Assembly: GCA_020248905.1 (NCBI GenBank)
Contig: JADCGR010000023.1
Location: 1-64,000 of the forward strand
Reading direction: 5' to 3'
DNA: 64,000 nucleotides
Origin: Curvibacter sp.
Lineage (GTDB): Bacteria; Pseudomonadota; Gammaproteobacteria; Burkholderiales; Burkholderiaceae_C
In this document: piece after piece, positions 17,635 through 25,583 of the stretch
Layout: every line of letters begins with the position of its first letter
How positions within the stretch are numbered: the first letter of the stretch is position 1
Notes under the pieces: generated by a model
Told to the model about the DNA's origin: nothing
The model's input: the letters and a program-made list of their open reading frames with translations, nothing else
Database searches by the model: none
Position numbers and translations under genes: made by a program

Positions 17635-18388
17635 GGTTGTCCGCGTGATTAAAACCACCACGAATGTTCGATATATTTTCGTTCAATCGTTTATAAAAAT
17701 AGTTACGATATAGCCATCCTTTGATTCCACGTAGATTCGTCCCTTGTTTGGCATAAAATTCGTCTGGGGATTTGTATATTCCTAGTTCTCGCGCAATGCC
17801 ATCATGCTGGATGAATGTATCGCCCCCCGTCCATTCTACCCGTGGTCTTTGCAGATCGGCTGTTGCTACTGCGTAACCAAGAAAAGGATGGGTGCAGTGA
17901 GTAAATCGATGCTGAACAGCCTCGAGGTAGCCACTGTCCAGAATCAAGCCCTCCAATGCTACCCATTGATTCCCAAGTCTCGCCTCAGCCCAAGTATGAA
18001 TAATCTCGCGCGGAGCCATGAAGTACACGAAGGGCGTGAGTGCCCCACGTTGTAAGTTTTTGTGTATCGTAAAGGCATGCAACCGGCACGGGATGCCAAC
18101 TGATCGCAACAAGGCCATAAGTAAGGTCGCTTTCGTGTTGCAGTGCCCGACTCCTTCCGCCAGAACACGCGAAGCTGGCATGTCGTCTGCATCAGAATTA
18201 TAGCCAAACAAAATTTCTTCTCGGCAAAACTCGTAGACTGCATGCGCAGCATCTTCCTGACGACTTTGCTGCCTCCACCCCCGCCTGTCCACGAGGGCTC
18301 GAATGTTGTCAGCTTGAAAATCAAGCATTCTGGTCGGTTGTAGGAGTTCCGGTGATTCCGGTGAACCTGGCAAGTTTTCGTCCGTCAT
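17612..18388 (-). CDS. transglutaminase-like (cysteine protease fold) protein
   Basis: A 258-residue cytosolic-looking protein (no signal peptide) with a transglutaminase-like core. The catalytic cysteine is C83 in GVGHCNTKATLLMALLRSVGIPCRLH, the histidine is H131 in IIHTWAEARLGNQWVALEG, and the third position after WVAL is a glutamate (E146) instead of the usual aspartate, with D151 nearby. Such domains act as peptidases, amidases or cross-linkers. It lies 3 bp downstream of the CDF transporter and overlaps the HMA-MauE gene, so it belongs to the same MerR-controlled operon. Its substrate is unknown. Confidence 0.75.
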   Translation of the reverse strand: MTDENLPGSPESPELLQPTRMLDFQADNIRALVDRRGWRQQSRQEDAAHAVYEFCREEILFGYNSDADDMPASRVLAEGVGHCNTKATLLMALLRSVGIPCRLHAFTIHKNLQRGALTPFVYFMAPREIIHTWAEARLGNQWVALEGLILDSGYLEAVQHRFTHCTHPFLGYAVATADLQRPRVEWTGGDTFIQHDGIARELGIYKSPDEFYAKQGTNLRGIKGWLYRNYFYKRLNENISNIRGGFNHADNHDQQCSH

Positions 18389-18391
18389 GGC

Positions 18392-19060
18392 TTATGCCTC
18401 TTCCTTTCGGAGGATAGATTTAAGCTGAGTGGAAGGCGAGTCAGTTTGGGCCGTCAACTCTCGATTGGCTTGGCGCACTATGGCAACCCCAGACGAGAGC
18501 GCCAGTCCTGCCATAATTACCGCGACGACGAGGTCAGGCCAACCACTACCAGTGCCAAACACTCCGGCGGCAGCCAGCATGACCGCAACATTTCCAATGG
18601 CATCGTTGCGACTGCACAGCCAGACAGATCGCATATTGGCGTCACCGTCACGAAAGGCATAAAGCATGAGGGCCACAGCGCCGTTCGCGAGCAACGCCAG
18701 TACTGCGACAACACCCATCGTTAGTGGTTCTGGCGGAATGCCGTTGATCGCGGCCCAACCCGTTTTGGCAAGCACGAACAGCCCGAACGCCACCATCGAC
18801 ATGCCTTTTACTATCGCGGCGCGTGATCGCCATGCCAGCCCCATAGATAGCACGGCTAGCGAGATTCCGTAGTTGGCAGCATCACCAGCGAAGTCAACCG
18901 CATCGGCAAACAGTGAAACCGAGCCTGACTTTAGCCCGCCAGCAATTTCGACAATGAACATCACGGCATTGAGGATCAGCGCAGCCCACAGTACCTTGCG
19001 ATAGCGCGGGCTAGCGGCAGTTTGTGATGAACAGGTAGAGCCACAGCAACTGGCAGACAT
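18392..19060 (-). CDS. CDF-family cation efflux transporter, short form
   Basis: A 222-residue membrane protein with six predicted helices of the cation diffusion facilitator fold. The N-terminus is cysteine-rich (SASCCGSTCSS), a likely metal-binding tail. The helix-2 metal motif is D56-x3-D60 (ADAVDFAGDAANY) and the helix-5 motif is C149-x3-D153 (WLCSRNDAIGN), unlike the His/Asp sites of zinc-specific CDFs. It ends soon after helix 6, so the usual cytosolic C-terminal dimerisation domain is missing, as in short bacterial homologues. It is divergent from the MerR gene, with the MerR operator between them. It probably exports a soft divalent metal such as Cd, Pb or Zn. Confidence 0.85.
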   Translation of the reverse strand: MSASCCGSTCSSQTAASPRYRKVLWAALILNAVMFIVEIAGGLKSGSVSLFADAVDFAGDAANYGISLAVLSMGLAWRSRAAIVKGMSMVAFGLFVLAKTGWAAINGIPPEPLTMGVVAVLALLANGAVALMLYAFRDGDANMRSVWLCSRNDAIGNVAVMLAAAGVFGTGSGWPDLVVAVIMAGLALSSGVAIVRQANRELTAQTDSPSTQLKSILRKEEA

Positions 19061-19085
19061 ACATCTCCTTTAAGTATCTATGCTA

Positions 19086-19118
19086 GTATTACACACCCTG
19101 TAGCAACTCCAGGGTCAA
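19086..19118 (-). promoter_or_regulatory. MerR-type operator and promoter of the CDF operon
   Basis: ACCCTG (19095-19100) and CAGGGT (19110-19115) form an inverted repeat with a 9-bp centre, the shape bound by MerR-family dimers. On the minus strand the -35 TTGACC (19118-19113) and a -10 such as TGTAAT (19093-19088) lie 19 bp apart, the overlong spacing that MerR activators correct. It sits between the divergent CDF and merR-like genes. A near-identical operator occurs at 24127-24147. Confidence 0.8.
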
Positions 19119-19159
19119 GCGAATAAAATGGGGCGACTTTCGTCAGCCAAGGAGTGTCA

Positions 19160-19660
19160 ATGGAAACTGCCATGCGCATCGGTGAACTGGGACAGGCCAC
19201 CGGCGTTGATATCGAAACGATTCGCTACTACGAGAAAACCGGGCTGCTGCCCGATCCTGTACGCAGTCACAACGGCTACCGTGCTTACAGCCAAGCGCAT
19301 CTGGAACGCTTGGCATTCATCCGTCACTGCCGGGCGCTGGATATTTCGCTTGCTGACGTGAGGCGGCTGCTTGACTTTGTCGCACATCCCGGTACCGACT
19401 GTGCCGATATCAACCAACTAATCGATGGGCAACTGGCCCGGGTGCGCGCACGACTGGAGAGTATGCGGGCACTTGAGCGACAACTCGCCGCTTTGCGTGG
19501 TCGGTGCGGCTCCAACCATGCCGCAGGGGAGTGCGGAATTCTTCATGATTTGGTTGCCGCTGCACACGGCGAGGCTTGTGCCTGCCATCTCGACACATCA
19601 ACTGGTTCATCGCAGGATTTTGTGCCAAGCAACAGGTTGATGCGTGGGACTATAAAATAA
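19160..19660 (+). CDS. MerR-family metal sensor, CadR/PbrR type
   Basis: A 166-residue regulator; the ATG at 19160 is preferred because AAGGAG lies 5 bp upstream (a GTG at 19154 is in frame). The N-terminus MRIGELGQATGVDIETIRYYEKTGLLPDPVRSHNGYRAY is the MerR winged helix. A long dimerisation helix follows, and the metal-binding cysteines are C81 (TDCADINQLID), C116 (GRCGSNH) and C125 (GECGILHDL). The C81/C116/C125 arrangement and CGILHDL are typical of Cd(II)/Pb(II) sensors; the loop of eight residues between the last two cysteines is slightly longer than in CadR. A C-terminal CACH adds possible ligands. It likely controls both operators in this region. Confidence 0.88.
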   Translation: METAMRIGELGQATGVDIETIRYYEKTGLLPDPVRSHNGYRAYSQAHLERLAFIRHCRALDISLADVRRLLDFVAHPGTDCADINQLIDGQLARVRARLESMRALERQLAALRGRCGSNHAAGECGILHDLVAAAHGEACACHLDTSTGSSQDFVPSNRLMRGTIK

Positions 19661-19693
19661 ATACAGATTTATACGGTCGCACACCTTTGCCAA

Positions 19694-20923
19694 TCAATAA
19701 ATTAGACTCAATTCGACAAAAGCGGTGTCGTTCTTTTTTCTGGCACCAAAGAACGTCTGGTTATCTCCTCGGAAATAGTCGATTCCAACTCCGAGCTTGA
19801 GCGAATCATTGAATGCGTAGCTGGCGCGCGGACGCAATACCAAGCTCTGATTCGTCATGTCTGCGATTGCGGCCAACTCTAGCTTGAGTCGATCATTGAG
19901 GAAGCGGTTTGAAACGCGAAACGTCATGCCCCATTCTCGAGCAGCAAACTCAGAATTAAGACGATCCAAGGCGAGAGCAAAAGGCTTTTGCGCGGCGAGC
20001 ACGGACTCGGGGTCTTGATAGCTGCGAACGACAGAAAACAATTGGAAATTAATGTTCGCGGTGTCCCAAAAATCCCGGTCAACACCAAGAACTGCGCGAG
20101 CCACCTTGCGTCGATTCAGCTCACAGGTGGCACAACTCTGCTCTAAGTGAGAATAAGAGAATTCGCCACGCATCGTCCATGCACCTTGCGCCCATGCGAA
20201 GTCAGCACCTAAAGTTTGCATCCGTTCGTAGGTGCTACGGAACACTGGCGTCGTTGGCGACGTGAAGTCAACTCTGTACCGCGCAAAGCGATCAAAACCG
20301 TCGAAATAGGAAATAGACCAATCAACGCCACCACCAGACCTGTCTAACTTGAGTGCCCATTCAGGGCGGCTAGGATCAGTGGATCGGTTCAAATTTTGGG
20401 GTAGTGAGCCTAGCGGAATTCTGTTTGCCTCGAACTGGGCAACAACCGCCGTTAGCGAGAGTGAATTGTCAATGTTGTAACGAACAAGTGCTGCATTGAT
20501 GCCATTGCGCTGCTCATCGTCATCCGGCACGAGCAGTGTTAAATCACGCGGCGATAGACTGTCAGTAGGGTTGATTCGATCCGAGCGACCCCAGGCGATA
20601 ATCTGACGTCCAATACGCCAAGTAAGTGCGCCCGAATCAATCTCCAAAAAACCTTCGCGAAGTCGCCCATGAGTACCTTCGCCATCGCCAGCGTCACGAG
20701 CGCCAAGGTGCGCGTTCATCCCCAATCGCATACCTTCGCCGAGAGAAGGATGCCAGTTAACAAAACATGTCGCCTTCGATATGGCTTCTTTGTCATCAAG
20801 GTTCCGGTTTGAAGACCAGTAACCTGTCCGGCATTCACCGAATGGCATCCCCTGCGCCATTACGGGAACGCCTTGAATCAGTGCTGCAATACAGATCGCA
20901 TTGAAAAAGTATCTGATCCGCAT
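19694..20923 (-). CDS. outer-membrane beta-barrel protein of the RND export unit
   Basis: A 409-residue protein with an N-terminal signal peptide (RIRYFFNAICIAALIQGVPVMAQ). Alternating amphipathic strands follow throughout and it ends ELSLIY, with a C-terminal aromatic as in barrels folded by the BAM machinery. LREGFLEIDSGALTWRIGRQIIAWGRSDRINPTDSLSPRDL resembles the DUF1302-like barrels that accompany RND/MMPL exporters. It lies 8 bp downstream of the RND-LolA-like gene and is the last gene of that operon. It probably provides the outer-membrane step for the exported compound; two cysteines (SCATCE) lie in one loop. Confidence 0.75.
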   Translation of the reverse strand: MRIRYFFNAICIAALIQGVPVMAQGMPFGECRTGYWSSNRNLDDKEAISKATCFVNWHPSLGEGMRLGMNAHLGARDAGDGEGTHGRLREGFLEIDSGALTWRIGRQIIAWGRSDRINPTDSLSPRDLTLLVPDDDEQRNGINAALVRYNIDNSLSLTAVVAQFEANRIPLGSLPQNLNRSTDPSRPEWALKLDRSGGGVDWSISYFDGFDRFARYRVDFTSPTTPVFRSTYERMQTLGADFAWAQGAWTMRGEFSYSHLEQSCATCELNRRKVARAVLGVDRDFWDTANINFQLFSVVRSYQDPESVLAAQKPFALALDRLNSEFAAREWGMTFRVSNRFLNDRLKLELAAIADMTNQSLVLRPRASYAFNDSLKLGVGIDYFRGDNQTFFGARKKNDTAFVELSLIY

Positions 20924-20931
20924 CTGTCAGC

Positions 20932-23900
20932 CTATTCTTCTTTTTCAAGATAGCGGACGGAAAAATACTCGTCGCCAACTTTTGTGTTGGCATCAAATTT
21001 TTCCATTTTCACAATGGTGCTACCATTTGTTTGATGGTTCTTGACTTGAACCAACATTGGCTGCCATTTTCTATTTTTTATATCAACCTGCTTAAGCTCT
21101 GAGCTATCCGCTGTTTTAAGTAATGCTCCCGCAGGATCGTAAAAATCCACTTTAAGTGCTACAAAGCTATCCTTGTCAATCCAACTGACGCGCTTTGAAT
21201 AACCTGAGTCGACAGCTATATCCGGCGACTTTGGCACCGATTCGACAACGTAAGTCGTAAAAGTGGCGAGTTTTTCCTGGCGAACAAACTTATGAGTCCA
21301 GTTCTGTGGCTTATGGCCGACCAAGTCACCATAGGACAGATCAGTTCCAACAAAACTGCTTTTCTTGTTGTTTCCTGCCAGTCGCCTAGGCTTTTTCAAG
21401 GCTGGTAGGTAAACCCAAATTTCATCTTCGTTCGCTGCGTTCTCGACCAGCAATGTCGTCGTGTTGCGCACATCGCTCGGAGACAAAAACCGAATGACGC
21501 GTCGGTTACCCACACCATCAAGTTGCAGCTTTGTTGCACCAAAAGTCTTGCGCACACGCTCCTGTCCCGACGAACTGACTAGGCGAAAGGTTGCCTCCGA
21601 CAGCGAGTTGTCTACCCGCGTGGCCTGATAGTTGCGCTCCATGATCTCGTCAGCCTTTAGTTCCTGTGCCTGAGCGGACTGGTGCGACATTACGACACCT
21701 AAAGCCAGCAACACGACAGCAGTAGACGCAAGCGCAGGACTAAGAGGTCGGCGCATTCCTCGACTGAGAAAATTTGGCGGAAAGGCTTTAAGAAGCGCAG
21801 GCACCAAGATCAGCGCCGACAATGCGCTGACGACCATCGACATGACAATTAGGATGCCGAACCAAATATGCACATAGAAGTTGAAAGACAACATCAGCAC
21901 TGAATACCCTCCGGCGATTGCAGTGGCAACATAAACCACTGCTTTCCCCGCCGTGCGTAACGTTTCACGTAATGCCAAATCGAAGTCTCCGAGTCGCTGC
22001 AATTCCTCCCGCATACGGTACAGGATATAGATTGCGTAGTCGGCACCGATGCCGATGGCCATCGCTGAGGCGACCGAGTTGGGGGTATTGAGCGGAATAC
22101 CGGTGACACCCATGACACCAAAATTTACCAACACCGTTACCAACAACGGAACGATCAGGTAGATACCTGCAAGTAGCGAACGAAAAATAACAATCCCAGC
22201 CACGAAGACCACGAAGATCATCTGCGATATATTGAGTATCTTCCCATGTACAAGCGTTTCGCTTAATGCCGACGACTGCGGAACGCTACCGCCGATCTGA
22301 ACACTGATCCCCTTCGGAAGTTTTGCCTGCAAGTGATCGCGAATGCTGGTAACGATTGACGCAGCGTACTTGCTACTGTCGTTCTTCATCCACACAATAA
22401 GGTTAGCGTTGCGGTATTCGTAGTCGATATAAGAATCGAAGTCAGTCGGCTGCCCGGACATTGAATACAAGAGCAGATACTGAGAAACCATGTCTTGCGA
22501 AGCCGGAAGCACATTGAACTGCGCTGCACCGGCGTTCATCGACCGGTTCATTTGCTTGATCAGGTCGACGATTGAAACTGTCTTGCCTACGTCGGGCAAT
22601 GTCTCAATATAACGTTGCGCCTCCTCTATCACCTTGAGGACTGTAGGTTCCTTCATGCGATCAGGGCGATCACCTTGGAATACCACGTAAAGCGTGTTGG
22701 TTCCCGCCATCTTGTTATTGAGGAACCGATCCTGCTGGCGCACAGGCAAGTTTTCGCCAAAGTAGCTTTTAGTGGAGTTTTCTTGGTTGATGAACAGCAG
22801 GCCAACCGAAGAGATTGCGCCTATCAACAAAAACGCTATGACGATGGTCTTGCGACGGGCAAGTACCGTCGTAGCCACCGCATCGGATAGCCTGTCCCAC
22901 AAGCGGCGCGATTCCTGTGCGCTCACCTGCTTGGCTTTGGGTGGTGCGGGTAAATAGCTGCGCAGCGCTGGAATGAACGTCAGTTCGATTAACAATGCAC
23001 TAAGGATGCCGATCCCTGTGAAAATACCGAATGTACGGATGGTGGCCACGTCGAATGTGATTAAGGAAAAGAAGCCAAGTGCAGCAACAAAACCTGCTGT
23101 TAGCATCACTGGAGCTACCTTCGTCAAAGATTCGATGATGGCCTTTTCATTCGCTACGGCTGGCGCGTCTTCAGGGTGCGCTAGCGTGGTTCGGTCATAC
23201 TCTTCATAGTAACGTTTGAGAATCTGTACGGCATGGCCTGCCGCGACCGCAAGAATGAGGATCGGTGTTGTAGCGTTGAATGCGTCCATTGGAACCTTTG
23301 CAGCACCCATGATGCCCAAGCCCCAGATGACTGCCAGCAATGCGGTCACCAATGGCAATATCAGTCCTTGTATGGTGCGAAATGCCTCGAAGTGGATGAG
23401 ACCGATCAGTAGCAGAGCAATTGGAAACAGAAACGCCATGCGCTGCGCGAATCGCTCGACCGCAGCGAAAAAAACCGGCGCACCGCTTGAGTTAATCGTG
23501 ACCGTAGCGCTGCTTTCCTTTTCAACCACCGCTTGGACCTTGTCCATGATTTCGCGGAAACCACCTTGCCCCGACTTGATTGCAAAAGAGATCGATGCCA
23601 CTGTGCCGTCGGCTGATACCAGAGTTCCCTGATAGATCGGGTTGTCGGCAATACGCTTTCCAAGTAGGGCCGCTGCCGCTGCATTGATTGGCGAATCCAA
23701 CATTGGTTCAACACGCATTTCGGTTTCTGAGCCCGAGATCGATTTAGCTTTGTCAGCTGACACGCTCATCAGTGTGTGGCGCTTGACACCAGGAATGTCA
23801 GCCATCTGCGTCGACATTCTGGCAACGACCGACAAGACCTCTGGACGCAACGCACTACCACCGTCGGCCGCACTTACGCCAATGACGACAACGTGCTTAG

Positions 23901-24087
23901 ACCCGAACAAGGACTCAGCAATGTTAGTGCCCACGACGTTGGGATGTGATTTGGGGAGCATTGTGTTCGGATCGATCACAATTTTCAGGTTTCGAACCTG
24001 AGCCCCAAAAAAAATCGTCAGCAACGTGATCGCGGCGATCACCAAAAATTTTCGCCGAACGATAAATGCAATTGAACTTCTAAGCAT
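20932..24087 (-). CDS. RND/MMPL exporter fused to LolA-like periplasmic domain
   Basis: A 1051-residue protein. Residues 1 to ~775 form an MMPL-type RND pump: a first helix, a large periplasmic loop, a helix bundle with IGLIHFEAFRTIQGLILPLVTALLAVIWGL, then the same plan repeated, with GIGADYAIYILYRMREEL in the second half. At residue 778 a sequence like a complete signal peptide begins (MRRPLSPALASTAVVLLAL, ending SAQAQEL). It is followed by ~240 residues of an outer-membrane lipoprotein-sorting (LolA-like) domain with GNRRVIRFLSPSDVRNTTTLL and DEIWVYLPALKKPRRL. The two parts are usually separate neighbouring genes. The ATG of residue 778 (21756) has a weak GAGG and could be a second start. 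The operon starts at a MerR-type operator. Confidence 0.85.
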   Translation of the reverse strand: MLRSSIAFIVRRKFLVIAAITLLTIFFGAQVRNLKIVIDPNTMLPKSHPNVVGTNIAESLFGSKHVVVIGVSAADGGSALRPEVLSVVARMSTQMADIPGVKRHTLMSVSADKAKSISGSETEMRVEPMLDSPINAAAAALLGKRIADNPIYQGTLVSADGTVASISFAIKSGQGGFREIMDKVQAVVEKESSATVTINSSGAPVFFAAVERFAQRMAFLFPIALLLIGLIHFEAFRTIQGLILPLVTALLAVIWGLGIMGAAKVPMDAFNATTPILILAVAAGHAVQILKRYYEEYDRTTLAHPEDAPAVANEKAIIESLTKVAPVMLTAGFVAALGFFSLITFDVATIRTFGIFTGIGILSALLIELTFIPALRSYLPAPPKAKQVSAQESRRLWDRLSDAVATTVLARRKTIVIAFLLIGAISSVGLLFINQENSTKSYFGENLPVRQQDRFLNNKMAGTNTLYVVFQGDRPDRMKEPTVLKVIEEAQRYIETLPDVGKTVSIVDLIKQMNRSMNAGAAQFNVLPASQDMVSQYLLLYSMSGQPTDFDSYIDYEYRNANLIVWMKNDSSKYAASIVTSIRDHLQAKLPKGISVQIGGSVPQSSALSETLVHGKILNISQMIFVVFVAGIVIFRSLLAGIYLIVPLLVTVLVNFGVMGVTGIPLNTPNSVASAMAIGIGADYAIYILYRMREELQRLGDFDLALRETLRTAGKAVVYVATAIAGGYSVLMLSFNFYVHIWFGILIVMSMVVSALSALILVPALLKAFPPNFLSRGMRRPLSPALASTAVVLLALGVVMSHQSAQAQELKADEIMERNYQATRVDNSLSEATFRLVSSSGQERVRKTFGATKLQLDGVGNRRVIRFLSPSDVRNTTTLLVENAANEDEIWVYLPALKKPRRLAGNNKKSSFVGTDLSYGDLVGHKPQNWTHKFVRQEKLATFTTYVVESVPKSPDIAVDSGYSKRVSWIDKDSFVALKVDFYDPAGALLKTADSSELKQVDIKNRKWQPMLVQVKNHQTNGSTIVKMEKFDANTKVGDEYFSVRYLEKEE

Positions 24088-24118
24088 CGGTGTATCCCAT
24101 TCAAAACCACTACACCAG

Positions 24119-24150
24119 CATCATCCACCCTGTAGTTGCTACAGAGTCAA
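24119..24150 (-). promoter_or_regulatory. second MerR-type operator, in front of the RND operon
   Basis: ACCCTG (24127-24132) and CAGAGT (24142-24147) flank a 9-bp centre, matching the operator at 19095-19115 in sequence, length and position. On the minus strand the -35 is TTGACT (24150-24145) and a weak -10 (GATGAT, 24125-24120) lies 19 bp away. It overlaps the stop codon of the FAD gene and ends about 40 bp upstream of the RND start. This indicates control by the same MerR sensor. Confidence 0.75.
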
Positions 24151-25220
24151 GCAATGGTGTGAACTTTATTTTCTTGCATACTTTTAAGAACAAGGCCAAC
24201 CACCATGCTCGCATCACGCTCGCAGCCAAGTACTAGCTCTGATGCGCGGCAAGTAAGCCACTTACGTCCAACCACGAAAAAGCCGCTTTCTGACGTTCTC
24301 CCGTGGTGTTCGCTTAAGGATTTATCGCGATCAATCGATGGCAAAGCGATCCAGTCCGTATTCTCCCTGTACCCGACACACCAGATCACAGCATCGACGC
24401 GCTCGCGCGATCCGTCCGAAAAAAGGAGATGGTCGTCATGCACATCTACGGCACGAGGTTTTAGCTTGACGCCCCGAACGGCTAGCTGTCTATCGTTGGC
24501 AGATGCCGCAGGAATCGGATCACGCTTCTTCATGAGTTTGGCGACGATAGTGTCACGTCCAGCAAATAACAGGCCAATTTTGTCTAACCACCAGAACACA
24601 TCACGACCGAACACTACATTCGGAACAAGCTTGCGCACCCGCCCCCGCGCAAGGTAGACCTGATGCCGGTCAGCAAGCTCAAGTGCGATTTGCCGCCCGC
24701 TCGCACCGTCACCAATGACACCAACTCTCCATCCATCCGGCAAATGATCAGCATCGCGGAATTCAGATGCCACTATTTGGTGAACTGTCGAGGCCATTTT
24801 TTTTGCGAATATAGGGTAAGTTGGGATCTGGTTCGATCCTGTGGCGTTGATCACGGTCTTACTACTTAATCTGTTGCCATTCTCAAGTTCAGCAACAAAT
24901 CCAGCTTCAGATCGAAACAAGCGAATAACTCGCGTACTAAACGACACATTGATCGCCTTATCGATAGCAAATCGCTCGACGTGATCAGCAAATTCTTCGC
25001 CCGAAGGAAAACCGTTCTGGTCATCTGGCATGGATAGGTCAGCAAGACGACAAAATTGGCGAGAGGTGAAGAGGCGCAAGTTGCGCGGACGATTCCGCCA
25101 TACATCACCAGCACGAGCGGAGGCATCAACAACCAAGTAGTTTTTTACTCCAGCACGCCCAAGCAAATAACCGCACATGAGACCACAATGACCGCCACCA
25201 ATGATTAGACAATCTAGCAC
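24147..25220 (-). CDS. FAD/NAD(P)-dependent oxidoreductase (monooxygenase-like)
   Basis: A 357-residue two-dinucleotide-binding flavoprotein. The FAD Rossmann motif is LIIGGGHCGLMCGYLLGRAG near the N-terminus, the NAD(P) motif is RVGVIGDGASGRQIALELADR in the middle, and VINATGSNQIPTYP plus VIWCVGYRENTDW are the typical ATG motifs of this flavoprotein group. It resembles flavin-containing monooxygenases and YpdA/thioredoxin reductase-like enzymes but shows no CxxC redox pair. It is the last gene of the acyl-sulfur cluster, directly abutting the ACP gene. It probably oxidises the ACP-bound or released product; the reaction is unknown. Confidence 0.75.
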   Translation of the reverse strand: MLDCLIIGGGHCGLMCGYLLGRAGVKNYLVVDASARAGDVWRNRPRNLRLFTSRQFCRLADLSMPDDQNGFPSGEEFADHVERFAIDKAINVSFSTRVIRLFRSEAGFVAELENGNRLSSKTVINATGSNQIPTYPIFAKKMASTVHQIVASEFRDADHLPDGWRVGVIGDGASGRQIALELADRHQVYLARGRVRKLVPNVVFGRDVFWWLDKIGLLFAGRDTIVAKLMKKRDPIPAASANDRQLAVRGVKLKPRAVDVHDDHLLFSDGSRERVDAVIWCVGYRENTDWIALPSIDRDKSLSEHHGRTSESGFFVVGRKWLTCRASELVLGCERDASMVVGLVLKSMQENKVHTIA

Positions 25221-25583
25221 TTAAATCTCCAAGACTTTCTTTATATCCATCGGCGTACCACTAACCACCGACCAGACAAATTCAGAAAGCGCACGCACGG
25301 TAACGAAGTCATAGGCTGCGGTGGGGTCTAATGACACACCACACTCTTTCTCCAATCCAACGAGCAAGTTCACACGAGCAAGGGAATCGAGACCGATATA
25401 GTCGAAGGACATATCATCTCCGATGGGCTCGGTAAAATCGTGCCGCTCTTCCTGTAAATATTTTGTCAATAGAAATTTGATCCGCTCACTAACTTGCTCG
25501 ACGCTATTTGGCTTTGACACTATAGGAGCAGCTACGACCGATGCATTGGGGATGCTCTCTGGGGATGGAATTTTTGTAGTCAT
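25221..25583 (-). CDS. acyl carrier protein
   Basis: A 120-residue carrier protein from the ATG at 25583, which overlaps the stop of the AMP-ligase gene (ATGA). The phosphopantetheine site is S67 in DYIGLDSLARVNLL. The usual four-helix carrier fold follows to residue ~105, after a longer than normal N-terminal tail (~28 residues). It lacks the very acidic profile of fatty-acid-synthesis ACP and looks like a dedicated carrier loaded by the adjacent fatty-acyl-AMP ligase. It lies between the ligase and the FAD enzyme. Confidence 0.85.
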   Translation of the reverse strand: MTTKIPSPESIPNASVVAAPIVSKPNSVEQVSERIKFLLTKYLQEERHDFTEPIGDDMSFDYIGLDSLARVNLLVGLEKECGVSLDPTAAYDFVTVRALSEFVWSVVSGTPMDIKKVLEI

